From positions 186,001 to 250,000 of the forward strand of contig JANQPT010000012.1 in the NCBI GenBank assembly GCA_028285345.1: a DNA stretch of 64,000 bases. The letters run 5' to 3'. Origin of the DNA: Planctomycetales bacterium. GTDB taxonomy: Bacteria; Planctomycetota; Planctomycetia; Planctomycetales; Planctomycetaceae. Below the pieces are notes generated by a model. That model was not told the origin of the DNA and did no database searches. It saw only the letters and a list, made by a program, of their open reading frames with translations. Made by a program: the position numbers and the translations under genes. Shown here in pieces: positions 45,798 through 55,091 of this stretch; positions within the stretch are counted from its first letter, which is position 1; each line of letters opens with the position of its first letter.

Positions 45798-46046
45798 CTA
45801 TTGTTCCAGGGCCTTCAGATACTTTTGGTACAACGCCCTCGGATTGGCAACACTCAGTTCGACGTGGCCGCACTCTCCGCAGACGTGGGCGGTGATCTTT
45901 CCGTAATGCCGGTCTTGGAAGATGACCGCATCGGGATTTCCCAACACGACCAGGCTGAGGTTTCCGTCGGAATACTCACCTTGGTCAACGACCCGAACGT
46001 TGGGGATGATCTTATCCGAACCGCAAACTTCACAGGTTGACGTCAT
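45798..46046 (-). CDS. Small zinc-ribbon protein
   Basis: This 82-aa product has two C-x2-C pairs, CEVCGSDK near the N-terminus and CGECGHVEL near the C-terminus, spaced as in a zinc ribbon with a beta-hairpin between (LSLVVLGNPDAVIFQ). ATG 46046 is preceded by GGAG; the longer start at 46061 adds five residues. No signal peptide. Function unknown. Confidence 0.72.
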   Translation of the reverse strand: MTSTCEVCGSDKIIPNVRVVDQGEYSDGNLSLVVLGNPDAVIFQDRHYGKITAHVCGECGHVELSVANPRALYQKYLKALEQ

Positions 46047-46151
46047 ATCGATTTGCTCCAAGCTTTCGCATTTGAAGTGAATCGCGATCGTCTGGGAATC
46101 AGACTTCGATTGAGGGAACCACTATTCCGTATCTTGCCGCTTCGTATTCCG

Positions 46152-46526
46152 TTATCGATCCTTTGAACTGCGGTGTATCCTCCGGATATCTTCCAACAGC
46201 GAACGAATCTGCGCACGTGATTTGAGATTGGGAAGTTCAGACGGCCGCGGCTGGGCCGGCACAACGACAGTCCGTGCAGGATTAGCAACAGTCGTCCTAC
46301 CCGAGAACTGGAATTTTCCGTCCACGCGACCGTACCGGGAAATGAAGTAGTTTAAGATCTTCGCGCGGATTTCATATTGCCAGACCCCGCGCGCGCCGAT
46401 CTCGATCAGCCGGTTCAGTTTGGCCAGCCGCTGCTGCCACTGCCGAAAAAGCGGGTGCTGCGCGGTCATGTTGGGATTCCGACGAGCTTGCCACGGAATT
46501 GCCGTCGCCTGCGGATACGTTGCCAT
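46152..46526 (-). CDS. Hypothetical protein
   Basis: I do not recognise this protein. It is basic and mostly helical (RQWQQRLAKLNRLIEIGARG, then RAQIRSLLEDIRRIHR at the C-terminus), with a Pro/Ala-rich middle. Starts at 46526, 46583 (TTG) or 46469 are all possible; 46526 is a compromise without a strong ribosome site. It is one of a run of minus-strand small genes from 45158 to 47865. Confidence 0.45.
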   Translation of the reverse strand: MATYPQATAIPWQARRNPNMTAQHPLFRQWQQRLAKLNRLIEIGARGVWQYEIRAKILNYFISRYGRVDGKFQFSGRTTVANPARTVVVPAQPRPSELPNLKSRAQIRSLLEDIRRIHRSSKDR

Positions 46527-46641
46527 CACCGTAATGTGCGGATCGGCGGCGTGGCTGGCCACAATTGTTGCACACAAATCCAATCAGGACAACGGAATTT
46601 GGACGCCTGCCTGCCGTGGCTGTTCACCAGCGAGAGCAGAC

Positions 46642-47019
46642 TCAACGCCTCCGCCTCTTCCGCCGCGGCTTGGCCGCCACTTGCCAGTCATCTTCATAAA
46701 TGACGATCCCGGGATCGTCAGTCTTGTAGAGACGGACGTACACCCCGTGCTCGTTCAGCACGTGCACCATCGGCCAGATATACCTCATCGGTTTGACCGC
46801 ACGATGACGAAACCAGCAAATCGCCCGGTAGTGTTCCGGCTCCTCCAGGCACTCCGGGGCGTCGAGGTGCGTGCCAAACCATTCGAGCGCGTCATTGATC
46901 TGCCGCTCTTCATAACGGGCTAGCGCACCGCTGTTGCGCAGCGCATACGCCGCCTGAAACACACCCGTCGGCGAATGCGACTCCTCATGCTGTCGGAGAG
47001 TGGCAAATCGAACATACAT
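46642..47019 (-). CDS. Hypothetical protein with basic tail
   Basis: A 125-aa protein beginning MYVRFATLRQHEESHSP, a helix-rich part with ALRNSGALARYEERQINDAL, then a strand pair (EHGVYVRLYKTDDPGIVIYED), and an Arg/Lys-rich end (RRKRRRR). It has the look of a conserved cytoplasmic protein. The function and family are unknown to me. Confidence 0.6.
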   Translation of the reverse strand: MYVRFATLRQHEESHSPTGVFQAAYALRNSGALARYEERQINDALEWFGTHLDAPECLEEPEHYRAICWFRHRAVKPMRYIWPMVHVLNEHGVYVRLYKTDDPGIVIYEDDWQVAAKPRRKRRRR

Positions 47020-47400
47020 GACGGCATCTCAGATATTCCATAGTGCGGCCGCACCGCAACCAAAATCAAAGAATGTATTCAGCCACGGATTCACACGGAT
47101 CAAACACGGACTTGAATGAATCCCAAGCCGACCACTTGCGGTCGCAAGCGACGTGCTGCTCCAAAACTCGCACCAACTCCATTTCCCTCTGCACGTCGTG
47201 TCGTATTGACTATTAAGAAATCGGCGCAACCAACGAGGAATTGAAACGTTAGCAGCACAATGCAAATGCTAAGCGGATTCGACGGGCGCTATGAGTGCGC
47301 AAGGCCTCAGCCTTGAGACGAGACACCGTCTTCAGGCGACAGGTTCGGTCCGACGTACGGATCGCGGGACGAGAGAGGTTGCAGTTTATTTCGAAAGTTC
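47020..47400. other. Intergenic region with short CACGGA repeats
   Basis: No gene is seen in these 381 bases. They contain three CACGGA(T) units (next entry) and otherwise unremarkable sequence. Confidence 0.4.
47084..47110. repeat. Three CACGGA(T) units
   Basis: CACGGAT at 47084, CACGGAT at 47094 and CACGGA at 47105 occur in close, slightly irregular spacing. This is a short degenerate direct repeat in an intergenic region. Confidence 0.45.
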
Positions 47401-47865
47401 CTACCGGTCGAAGCCGTGATTTTCGAAATCTTCCGAATCAGTCACGACATCCGACGTTGAGTCGCGGCGATCCCACGCGTCCAAGAACTCGCGCAGAGTG
47501 CGCGGCATGGGGTACGATCCGTAGACCCACAGGGCACTGTGTAAATAGAAACTCGCGACGAGCAGAATCAGCCAGGCGATCTTGTCCCGCTGAGCGATTG
47601 GCAATGTCTTCGCGTAAATGCTGCTGCCGATCACAGCGATTCCGACGAATGAGATCAGCATATGGTAGACCAAGAGATGCCGGCGAATAGCGGGCATCGT
47701 GATCAACACCGTCCCCACCCCTGCCGCGCACCAGGAAAGCATATCGGCGTTGTGATCATCAACCAGCCGCAACGCACAAAGGAACCATAACAGGCAAGCG
47801 ATACAGACGAGTAGCAACGCGCGAAACGTGCCGACGTTTGCTTTGAGCAGGCGAAATCGAAACAT
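47401..47865 (-). CDS. Integral membrane protein (four helices)
   Basis: This 154-aa protein has about four membrane helices: ALLLVCIACLLWFLCALRL, LSWCAAGVGTVLITMP, LLVYHMLISFVGIAVIGSS and IAWLILLVASFYLHSALWVYG. It ends in a charged cytoplasmic tail (DAWDRRDSTSDVVTDSEDF). No family recognised. It is minus-strand like its neighbours. Confidence 0.65.
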   Translation of the reverse strand: MFRFRLLKANVGTFRALLLVCIACLLWFLCALRLVDDHNADMLSWCAAGVGTVLITMPAIRRHLLVYHMLISFVGIAVIGSSIYAKTLPIAQRDKIAWLILLVASFYLHSALWVYGSYPMPRTLREFLDAWDRRDSTSDVVTDSEDFENHGFDR

Positions 47866-47934
47866 CACTCACACATTACAGTCAAGTCATTTTGCCGACG
47901 AACTGCAGCGATTCTGGTGCCTGAACACTCTCCC

Positions 47935-48552
47935 TCAGACATTCGTCCAGGCAAACGCTGTGACGGGCGGGTCGCCGCCGGTGGTCTCTCCTGCAACTTC
48001 AAAACCGAGGCTCCGCAAATGATACCCCAGGGGAATCGGCGGAATATTTCTTGAACGGCTGCCATACATCCCCACAATCAATCGTCCTCCCGGTACGAGA
48101 AGTCGTGCAGTGATTCTTTCGCAGTATGGCTTGAGCAGCATTTCGGGGACGCAGTCCCAGACTGAGTACACGAAATCATATTTCCTGGGCGGTTGCCAGT
48201 CCCAGGCGTTGCCGACATGGAAGTTGTCGTTGAATTGTGGCAGCCGCTGCCGTGCTAGTGCGATTAACCGCGGGCCAATATCGAGCCCGTGCGGCGTTTG
48301 CTTCAGGCCGCGTTGCCGGGCCCAGTCGATTAGACACTCCAGCAAGTATCCGTTGGCGCAACCGACGTCGAGCAGATCTCCGTCGGTGTCGATTCCTTCG
48401 AGGACCGGGCTACGCTCCGCGCGCCAGCGAACATATCCACCCGCAAACCCCGACTGCCTGATCGGATCGTCGCTGGCACAATAACTCTCTTCGAGGCTCC
48501 TGATGTGGGAGAGGAAGTCTTGCGGCAATTGTCCATGTTCATCTACGGACAA
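47935..48552 (-). CDS. SAM-dependent methyltransferase
   Basis: A 205-aa class I methyltransferase: the SAM loop is LLDVGCANGYLLECL (about residues 60-75), followed by HGLDIGPRLIALARQRLP, an NAWDWQPPRKYDFVYS motif II/III region and LLVPGGRLIVGMYG. The substrate cannot be predicted. Start TTG 48552 is supported by GAGAGGA eight bases upstream and overlaps the end of the HEXXH gene by 10 bases, so the two are translationally coupled. Confidence 0.85.
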   Translation of the reverse strand: MSVDEHGQLPQDFLSHIRSLEESYCASDDPIRQSGFAGGYVRWRAERSPVLEGIDTDGDLLDVGCANGYLLECLIDWARQRGLKQTPHGLDIGPRLIALARQRLPQFNDNFHVGNAWDWQPPRKYDFVYSVWDCVPEMLLKPYCERITARLLVPGGRLIVGMYGSRSRNIPPIPLGYHLRSLGFEVAGETTGGDPPVTAFAWTNV

Positions 48553-49289
48553 AACGTCGATCCTCTCGTTTTAAACAAGTAGCGGACAGCTTGCCGAAAA
48601 CAAGGTCGCAATTCAAACGACATAAATCGAGCCCAGTTCGGCTTCTGTTCAGCTCGCAGCCAGGCGGTGTGGGCCAATGCGTATGCAAACATCGGCAGCG
48701 TCATGTATTCGGGGCGTCGTAATTCCGTTCCCGGCCACGTGCCGTAGTGACTGTCCCAGTGGCGAGGGCTATTGCCCAGGAAGATGCCGAATCCATGAAA
48801 TACGGCAGTCAGATCTGTTAACAATTCGTTGTCGTACTCGTTGCCGGAAACGCGTTTCTCACCCATCAGCCGCAAATGAGCCAGTTCGTGAGCCATTGTG
48901 CCGACAAGTCCCGAAAGGTCGAACATTTCGGATGATTCGATATGAATGACAGTTTTGCCGGATTGTTCTTCATAAAGGCCGGCAGCTCCCGGGGGCAGAT
49001 ATTTTCCATCATCGTTTACGAGCCATAAGTTGGTCTTTCGTGTAAAAACTTCGAGCTCGACTGCATCAGGATCTACATCCATGTATCGACAGACCTGGCC
49101 GAGCAGTTTGTAGAGGCTTGAATGCGAGCCGTCCACTGGATCGGGGAAGAACTCGTCTGTCGGAAGAATCACCGCACGTCTGGTAAAGACGTCGCGGCCG
49201 AATTGACCGCTCAGCCAGTGCAGCCGCTCTTCGAGCCATTTCTTGGCTGCAGGATCAACTGGGCATTGAGGCGAGAGCCAACCGAACAT
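48543..49289 (-). CDS. HEXXH metalloprotein, probable zinc peptidase-like
   Basis: A 248-aa protein with the zinc motif HELAH in LVGTMAHELAHLRLMGE (about residues 134-138) and a possible third ligand E/D in NELLTDLTAVFHGFGIFLG. It has no signal peptide or membrane helix, so it is probably cytoplasmic. I do not know the family; a minigluzincin-like or anti-restriction-type peptidase fold is conceivable. It is coupled to the methyltransferase gene, suggesting they act together. Confidence 0.7.
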   Translation of the reverse strand: MFGWLSPQCPVDPAAKKWLEERLHWLSGQFGRDVFTRRAVILPTDEFFPDPVDGSHSSLYKLLGQVCRYMDVDPDAVELEVFTRKTNLWLVNDDGKYLPPGAAGLYEEQSGKTVIHIESSEMFDLSGLVGTMAHELAHLRLMGEKRVSGNEYDNELLTDLTAVFHGFGIFLGNSPRHWDSHYGTWPGTELRRPEYMTLPMFAYALAHTAWLRAEQKPNWARFMSFELRPCFRQAVRYLFKTRGSTFCP

Positions 49290-49424
49290 GAGCAGTCACT
49301 TTGCCTGAAAGGCACGAACACAGCAGCATTTGATGATGTTGTATTCGGCGCGTGACGATCGAACCACACAAGCGAATGCGATCAGTTTACCAAATCTCGC
49401 CCCGGTCCGCACAGCGGACCCTAC

Positions 49425-50336
49425 TCACCGTCGCCCTTTCGTCATCCGAGCCCGCGCATCCAAATACGCCCCCAGCGCCTTCGCATACGGGTCCGCCGTC
49501 GTAAACGGGCAGTAGTCGACCCCGATGCCCGACGACAGCCGCCGCAGCTCTTCACGGAATTTGTTGAACTTGGCGAGGTAATGCGCCCGCAAACGGTGCG
49601 GGTCGACGAGTTGCGGGTGTTGCGCCTGCTCCAGATCGCGAAATTGCGTCGGGCGGCTGAACGGAAACTCCTCCTCTTCCGGCGCGACGATGTGGAACAG
49701 CAGCACTTCATGCCGCGCGTGACGGAACTGACGCAGCACTCGCGAGAGCGCCTCGGGATCGTCGAAACAGTCGCTCAGCAACACGATGAAACTGCGACGC
49801 TGCAACGTCGGCACGAATCGCTCCAGCACCTGGCCCAAACCGGTCTCGCCCCCCGGCTCGGCCGCCGCGAGCGACGCGACCAGTTGCGGAAACGCCTGCG
49901 GCTTGACGCTCGGTTCCACGTTTTCGCGGATGCGCGTATCAAACGTCACCCAGCCGACCGCATCGCGCTGCTGCAGCAGCAAATATCCCAGCGCGGCAGC
50001 CAACTGCCGGGCGTAGGCGAATTTGCTCAGTGTCTTCCCCGCATACCCCATACTGCCGCTGCAGTCGATCAATAGCCGGCAGCGAAGATTGGTTTCGTCC
50101 TCGTACTCTTTAATAAAATGCCGCCCGGTTTTGCCGTAAGCTCGCCAATCGATGTGTCGAACTTCATCCCCCGGGTGATACTGCCGGTGCTCGACGAATT
50201 CAACGCTCGACCCCTTATACGGGCTGAGATGCTGGCCCATCATGAAGCCCTCAACGATCCGCTTTGCGACAACCTCGAGATTGCCGATCCCCGCCAGCGC
50301 CGTCGGATCATGCAAGGGAGCTTCAGTGGAATTCAT
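49425..50336 (-). CDS. DUF58 family protein
   Basis: DUF58 proteins are vWA-type proteins, usually encoded with MoxR ATPases. The 303-aa product has the family block SSVEFVEHRQYHPGDEVRHI followed by DWRAYGKTG and a vWA-like part with a MIDAS-like L-L-I-D-C-S-G-S-M. It continues through FIVLLSDCFDDPEAL and VLLFHIVAPEEEEFPF. Start ATG 50336 gives MNSTEAPLHDP; a longer start at 50399 is less likely. No MoxR gene is in the immediate neighbourhood; upstream is the TGS GTPase. Confidence 0.9.
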   Translation of the reverse strand: MNSTEAPLHDPTALAGIGNLEVVAKRIVEGFMMGQHLSPYKGSSVEFVEHRQYHPGDEVRHIDWRAYGKTGRHFIKEYEDETNLRCRLLIDCSGSMGYAGKTLSKFAYARQLAAALGYLLLQQRDAVGWVTFDTRIRENVEPSVKPQAFPQLVASLAAAEPGGETGLGQVLERFVPTLQRRSFIVLLSDCFDDPEALSRVLRQFRHARHEVLLFHIVAPEEEEFPFSRPTQFRDLEQAQHPQLVDPHRLRAHYLAKFNKFREELRRLSSGIGVDYCPFTTADPYAKALGAYLDARARMTKGRR

Positions 50337-50413
50337 GGTTCTGTTCAGTGGCAGTTTCCAAAGCCCGACCCGATGATGATGACGAGACCGTCGTAACATC
50401 GGACGAAAAAACT

Positions 50414-51406
50414 CTAGGCGTGCAGTTCGACCATATCCCGATCGTGTAGCACATGCTCGCGGCCCACGCTTTGTCCGTCATGCACGTCGGTGCCCCAAAT
50501 TTTGGCGAATTTGAGCGAATCCGCCAACTCGCGATGCACCACGCGTGCGAGGTCCTCCACGTTGGCCCCAGCGGGAACCGTAAACGGCTCTTTGTATTCC
50601 GCTTTCTTGCCCGGCTGTTTCGTATAGATGCGAATCACTCCCAGCATCCCGTAAATCGCCGTCCGCAATTCTTCGATCGACTCGCTCCGGTCAAATTCGA
50701 CGGGATGTTCCTGCAGCGTCAGCGGAGAGACTTCCCGGAATAACTCCAGTCGATCCCCGCAGTCGGGGTCGTCGGCATGCGTCACGACCAGCAGAGTGTT
50801 GATCAATACGGTTGTGAAGTCGTCTTCCGCAAATCCGGAGCGGTCCGCCAAGAGCGTCTTTCGCGAGCGGAATTGCTCGATCACATCAACCGTTTCCTCA
50901 GGAGCGTCGTCGGAAGCCCCGTTAAAGACCAGCAGCGCCGCATCCGCCGAACGGACCATCGACGGCAAGTACGTTTCCAGATGGCTGGCGGTGATCGGGG
51001 GCGTATCCACGAGCTGCGTAAACGCGTCCTCCCACGGCATCATTCCCGGCTGAGGCTCACGAGTGGTGAATGGATAGTCAGCGACTTCAGGCTCGGCGTT
51101 CGTCAATTCTGCCAGCAAGCGGCTCTTTCCCGCATTCGGCCCGCCGATGATCAGCACTTGTCCCGCCCCTTGCCGGGGAATCTTGTGGCTGACGCCCTTC
51201 TTGGCCCCTTTCTTCTTTTCCTGCGCCGCCTCTTCTCGTGCATCCTTGAGCCGAGTCTTCAGGTCAGCCTGGAGTTTTTCCGAAGATTTATGCTTCGGGA
51301 CCAGTTGCAGCATCACTTCCAACGCGGCAATCTGTTCCGCCGCCGTCTGCGCTCTGCGGTATTCTTCTTCCGCCTTGTGATACTGGGGCGGCGCGTTGGT
51401 CGCCAT
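50414..51406 (-). CDS. Obg/DRG-type GTPase with C-terminal TGS domain
   Basis: This 330-aa protein starts with a charged coiled coil (KSSEKLQADLKTRLKDAREE region, about 15-75), followed by the GTPase core with G1 GGPNAGKS at 88-95, a G3-like LVDTPPI and a TGS domain at the C-terminus (IRIYTKQPGK to HDRDMVELHA). The usual G4 N-K-x-D is altered to T-H-A-D, so nucleotide specificity or activity may differ. DRG/Obg-like GTPases act in ribosome-linked regulation; its precise role is unknown. Ends 77 bases before the DUF58 gene. Confidence 0.88.
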   Translation of the reverse strand: MATNAPPQYHKAEEEYRRAQTAAEQIAALEVMLQLVPKHKSSEKLQADLKTRLKDAREEAAQEKKKGAKKGVSHKIPRQGAGQVLIIGGPNAGKSRLLAELTNAEPEVADYPFTTREPQPGMMPWEDAFTQLVDTPPITASHLETYLPSMVRSADAALLVFNGASDDAPEETVDVIEQFRSRKTLLADRSGFAEDDFTTVLINTLLVVTHADDPDCGDRLELFREVSPLTLQEHPVEFDRSESIEELRTAIYGMLGVIRIYTKQPGKKAEYKEPFTVPAGANVEDLARVVHRELADSLKFAKIWGTDVHDGQSVGREHVLHDRDMVELHA

Positions 51407-51455
51407 AGTTTTCGTGCCTGCTCAGATTGTCTTTACAAGGACCAGTGGTGATGCA

Positions 51456-52802
51456 CTATTGCGCATCCGACTCGCCGACGGCCCACAAGTGGATGTTTTG
51501 CCCCTCAGTTGAGGCAACCAGATCTCCGCGGGGTGAGAATGCGACCGCAAAGACCGGGCCCGACTCCGCTTCGCTCACCGCTTCACTACGTGAGAGTTCC
51601 CAGATCTTGAGTGAGTCTTGCGAGTCCAAGCTGCCGCTGACAAGGAATTTGCCGTCCGGCGAAAAATCGAGACTGCTCACAGGCCCGCCATGCCCGAGCA
51701 GCTTCGCAAACGGCTTCCCGCTCGCACAGTCCCAGACGATGATTGAACGGTCGTCGCTGCCGGTCGCCAGACGGGCGCCGTCGTGTGAAAACTTCATCGT
51801 GGAGATTTTCTTCTTCTGCCCGGCCAACAGCTTAAGGACTCCTTCAGTCGGCCGCCCGCCACCCGCCTCGACTCTGTCGATCGCGCGTAAGAACACTATT
51901 CCGCCGCGATCAGGATTCGCCAAGTAGTCGCCGTTGGGTCCTACCGCCAGTTGATTGACCATTTCAGTCAGCGACGCGCGAAACTCGCCCCGCCGCGCGG
52001 GCGAAATCACGTCCCAGATCGTGATCGACCGGCTCCACCCGGCCGAGAACAATGTCATTCCGTCCGACGAAAAATCGAGTGCCACGACCTCCGACTCCCC
52101 GGCGGGAAGATCGGCGATCTTCTTTCCGTCCTTGAGATTCCATAGAAGGAGCTCGCCATCAGACACCTGCCCCCCGCCGCTGGCCAGCAGTTTGTCCATC
52201 ACCGGGGAGAATTTCAGACACCGCACGCGCTGTTGATGACCCGCCAACATCGTGCGCAATCGGCGGGTGTCAACATCCCAAATGTGAATGATCTGGTCGA
52301 CGCCGCCGCTGGCCAACGTCTTGCCGTCGGCTGAAAATGCCAGGCTGTAGACATCGCCGCTGTGTCCTTTCAACGTGGCGATCCGCTTGAGCATCGGTAC
52401 CTTGCGGGTCTGATCGAACGACTTCTGCGCGGGCGCGGGATCCTTCGGCATCGGCCGCGTCACAGGATCGGCCGGTTTCCGCTCAGGTGCCGGCTTCGGC
52501 TTCGGAGTCGGGGCTGCGGGCCTCAGGTCAGACTCATGCACCCAGCCGCGGCGCAGTTCGCCGTCGATCGTCAACCGCGTCAGTACCCACGGCCCGCTGA
52601 CGCGCTCCACTTTGCATTCGCGTCCCCTAGGTAATGTCGCCACCAGCGTTTTTCCGGACATCAGCTTGGCTTCGTTCGCGGCGACAATCAGCACGTCGCC
52701 CACTTTGAACTCATCTGCCGACAACTCGCCCTCGGTGGACGCAATCGTCCAAGCGAGCAAGAGTGCGCAAAGAAAGTGGAACAGCCGGGTCGGTGCAGTC
52801 AT
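51456..52802 (-). CDS. Secreted WD40 repeat protein with SH3-like N-domain
   Basis: This 448-aa protein has a signal peptide (to about residue 28), an SH3-like strand region (LPRGRECKVERVSGPWVLTR within about 40-90), a Pro/Lys linker with PKPKPAPERKP, and then about seven WD40 units from residue 140. Examples are LKGHSGDVYSLAFSADGKTL, LAGHQQRVRCLKFSP, LGHGGPVSSLDFSPDGKFL and PVFAVAFSPRGDLVAS. It forms a seven-bladed propeller, likely in the periplasm. Partners are unknown; such SH3-WD40 proteins are common in planctomycetes. Confidence 0.85.
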   Translation of the reverse strand: MTAPTRLFHFLCALLLAWTIASTEGELSADEFKVGDVLIVAANEAKLMSGKTLVATLPRGRECKVERVSGPWVLTRLTIDGELRRGWVHESDLRPAAPTPKPKPAPERKPADPVTRPMPKDPAPAQKSFDQTRKVPMLKRIATLKGHSGDVYSLAFSADGKTLASGGVDQIIHIWDVDTRRLRTMLAGHQQRVRCLKFSPVMDKLLASGGGQVSDGELLLWNLKDGKKIADLPAGESEVVALDFSSDGMTLFSAGWSRSITIWDVISPARRGEFRASLTEMVNQLAVGPNGDYLANPDRGGIVFLRAIDRVEAGGGRPTEGVLKLLAGQKKKISTMKFSHDGARLATGSDDRSIIVWDCASGKPFAKLLGHGGPVSSLDFSPDGKFLVSGSLDSQDSLKIWELSRSEAVSEAESGPVFAVAFSPRGDLVASTEGQNIHLWAVGESDAQ

Positions 52803-52905
52803 CGTGCTGAGCTCGATGTTGGGACGTTCGTCGGGAATTCTCTGCCCACCATTGTAATTCGCTCCGAAGCGCTTTGCATGGCCGAATTAACATCGACCCA
52901 CCAAC

Positions 52906-52937
52906 GAAAAAAAGCCGCCGGGACCATCCCGGCGGCT
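52906..52937 (-). terminator. Intrinsic terminator for the hsp20 operon
   Basis: AGCCGCCGGGA at 52913-52923 pairs perfectly with TCCCGGCGGCT at 52927-52937. On the minus strand the stem is followed by the T-run complementary to the A-tract at 52906-52912. It lies about 225 bases after the last Hsp20 gene, with no gene in between. Confidence 0.9.
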
Positions 52938-53161
52938 CTTATCAGGGGAAAGAGATGCTTCACCCACATTCTGACACAGTTCTCGCCGGATGACGGCGTT
53001 GCGGCGAGGATTGTGCCCGGTTTGAGCGGATCTCGCTGGGCAATGTCCAGTCGCTCCGGTTTGGCAAAATCTTGCGCCGGCTGCAAGCCCACAAATGTTG
53101 GCCATCTCACGTAATCAATGGATCCAACAAAGTCTCATCACACCAATTATTTGTCCCGGCC

Positions 53162-53662
53162 TTATTGCGGCCCTGGGGAACTCTCCCGCGACTTAACTTG
53201 AATCTTGATTTGCCGCGGTTTCTCCGATTCCGGCTTTTTCAGCGAGATCTCGAGTGTGCCGTGTTTCGAAGTGGCGGTCACACTCTCCGGATCGACGGCA
53301 GACGGCAAAGGGATCGAGCGCGAGAAATCGCCCGTCGGCCGTTCACGCCGATGCGAAGTACAATCACCGGCGGCTTCCCGCAACGGGTGCGTCCCCGAAA
53401 TCGTCAACATGTTGCCCAGCAGCGAAATATTGACCAGATCAGGATCGATGCCGGCAACGTCCACAACGACATCGACACTCGAATCGCACTCTGTAACATC
53501 CACGCGCGGATAGGGTTCCCGGCCGGCCAATCCACCCAGGCCCAAGGCATCCAAGGCCCGCTCGCTGCTAGACCAAGCGGACTCGAGCAGCTTTTCCAAC
53601 TCCTTGCGAACCTTCTCTCCGGTCTGACCCGGTCCCGATGAGGCCTGAGACGCTTCCGACAT
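53162..53662 (-). CDS. Small heat-shock protein Hsp20 (third of three)
   Basis: Hsp20 proteins are ATP-independent holdases. This 166-aa member has a 50-residue variable N-terminus and the alpha-crystallin domain: YPRVDVTECDSSVDVVVDV, AGIDPDLVNISLLGNMLTISG, the DFSRSIPLPSAVDPESVTA arginine strand and the HGTLEISLKKPE strand with the family G-x-L (G-T-L-E-I). ATG 53662 has GGAGGAGA upstream; the longer ORF to 53818 is not supported. It ends the operon and the terminator follows. Confidence 0.9.
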   Translation of the reverse strand: MSEASQASSGPGQTGEKVRKELEKLLESAWSSSERALDALGLGGLAGREPYPRVDVTECDSSVDVVVDVAGIDPDLVNISLLGNMLTISGTHPLREAAGDCTSHRRERPTGDFSRSIPLPSAVDPESVTATSKHGTLEISLKKPESEKPRQIKIQVKSRESSPGPQ

Positions 53663-53747
53663 GGCTGATCTCCTCCGATAAAGGTCTATGGCTGCACAAG
53701 TATTCGTTGTCGAATCCACGCTTGCAGCCGCTGGAAATCCGAATTCC

Positions 53748-54152
53748 TCAATCGCCGTCGACTTGAATCCGCCGCGGCTCAGCCTGCGGCATCCGCGGCA
53801 GGCAGACTTCAAGCACACCGTTGTTCAGTTTTGCCGTAATTCGGTCGTAATCGACTTCATCGCTCAAAATAAAGGAGCGCAAGAAGTCTCCTTGTTCGTA
53901 TTCCTGGTGCAACAGCGTCGCGTCGCTGGGAGCCACAGGAGCCACCCGGCCGAAGATGGTTAGCTTGTTGTCCTGGACCTGCAGTTCCAACGTGTCCGTC
54001 GTCACTCCCGGCAGATCGGCCACCAGAACGAGCCCCTCATCCGTCTGATAAATGTCGATCGGAGCAGTGACCAACGAGCGCGGCGGCGACTCATGCATCG
54101 ACTCTTCGGATTCCTCCGCCTCACGCGATAAGTTTTGTTGTTCGTCTGGCAT
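53748..54152 (-). CDS. Small heat-shock protein Hsp20 (second of three)
   Basis: A 134-aa Hsp20: [20 protein letters not shown] is the first strand pair, [19 protein letters not shown] the next, then [20 protein letters not shown] and [19 protein letters not shown] with the conserved G-V-L. The N-terminus is acidic (EAEESEES). Start ATG 54152 is taken though its ribosome site is weak; translation may be coupled to the upstream Hsp20 gene that ends 41 bases before it. Confidence 0.9.
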   Translation of the reverse strand: MPDEQQNLSREAEESEESMHESPPRSLVTAPIDIYQTDEGLVLVADLPGVTTDTLELQVQDNKLTIFGRVAPVAPSDATLLHQEYEQGDFLRSFILSDEVDYDRITAKLNNGVLEVCLPRMPQAEPRRIQVDGD

Positions 54153-54192
54153 GGCACAGCGACTCTGCTTGATAATCCCCGATCTCACACGT

Positions 54193-54639
54193 TCATTCGT
54201 TGTTTGTCGTTACCGGAATCTGCCGCGGTTTGGCATCCGCCAGCTTTGGCAAATGGATCGTGAGCACCCCGTTGCTAAATTCGGCGCTGACCTGCTCCTC
54301 ATCGATCCGTTCCGGCAATGACAACGAACGCTGCCAAGGACCGTGCGGACGTTCTCGCCGACGGTACGCCTCTTCCGGAACCTCCGCCGGAAAGTTGCGG
54401 TCGCCCGAAATGGTCAACATCCCCCCGGCAACTGTCAGCTCGACGTCTTGCGCGACGATTCCGGGCAACTCAGCGATCAGCAAATACTCGGATTCCGTCT
54501 CGAAAAAGTTGACGGCCGGAAAGCGGCGTTGCAGGCGCAGGTTCGGAAACGGCAGCTTGATGCTCTGTAACAAGCGGTCCACCTCGCGCTCCAAGTCGCG
54601 AAAATGATCCCAATTGTGACGCCATTGAAAGACCGGCAT
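54193..54639 (-). CDS. Small heat-shock protein Hsp20 (first of three)
   Basis: A 148-aa Hsp20 beginning [20 protein letters not shown], a common N-terminus in the family, followed by [60 protein letters not shown] and [22 protein letters not shown] 54639 has AAAGGGA upstream, and the longer frame to 54804 is probably not translated. It is the promoter-proximal gene; palindromic boxes lie 175-270 bases upstream. Confidence 0.92.
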   Translation of the reverse strand: MPVFQWRHNWDHFRDLEREVDRLLQSIKLPFPNLRLQRRFPAVNFFETESEYLLIAELPGIVAQDVELTVAGGMLTISGDRNFPAEVPEEAYRRRERPHGPWQRSLSLPERIDEEQVSAEFSNGVLTIHLPKLADAKPRQIPVTTNNE

Positions 54640-54813
54640 CGGCTGGTCCCTTTCTGCCTTGCTCTCACAAATCTCGGTAACTGACCACTGGTAAATGCAA
54701 ACTCCATACCGCAATCGAATGGACTGACCAAGCGGCACACCAACTCGAACGGCATCAATGTAAACACATGAACAAGAGAGAGTTAAACCCATCGTGACAA
54801 ACATCAGCCCCGG

Positions 54814-54910
54814 CTGTCAATATGGCAGCACGTCTAAGAAGAGCCGGCCGAGCGCTAGTGCGTGCCATTTTGGCAGCTTGCCGGTCTCAGCCAAACTTCA
54901 GAATTGGCAG
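54814..54910. promoter_or_regulatory. Three 15-bp palindrome-like boxes between hsp20 and the Ubl-like gene
   Basis: CTGTCAATATGGCAG (54814-54828), GTGCCATTTTGGCAG (54862-54876) and CTTCAGAATTGGCAG (54896-54910) all end in TGGCAG. The second contains the perfect inverted repeat TGCCA-TTT-TGGCA and the first a near one; the third keeps only the right half. Centres are 48 and 34 bases apart. They sit in the divergent region, so they could control both directions, likely in the stress response. They do not look like the CIRCE element. Confidence 0.6.
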
Positions 54911-55091
54911 AACTGATCCGCCGCAGTTCGACGCTTCTCAGTCCCATCCCCATGCATCAGACGGCATTGAACAAGCGACTTTTGCGGTCCTCTCCAGAAT
55001 CGACTTTAACCGCTGCGCAGAGTCCTGTATCTTGGCGCAGGAGACGATCAACCTCCAAATTCTAGTCGCCCGCATTTGCAGAGAGGAGTCG

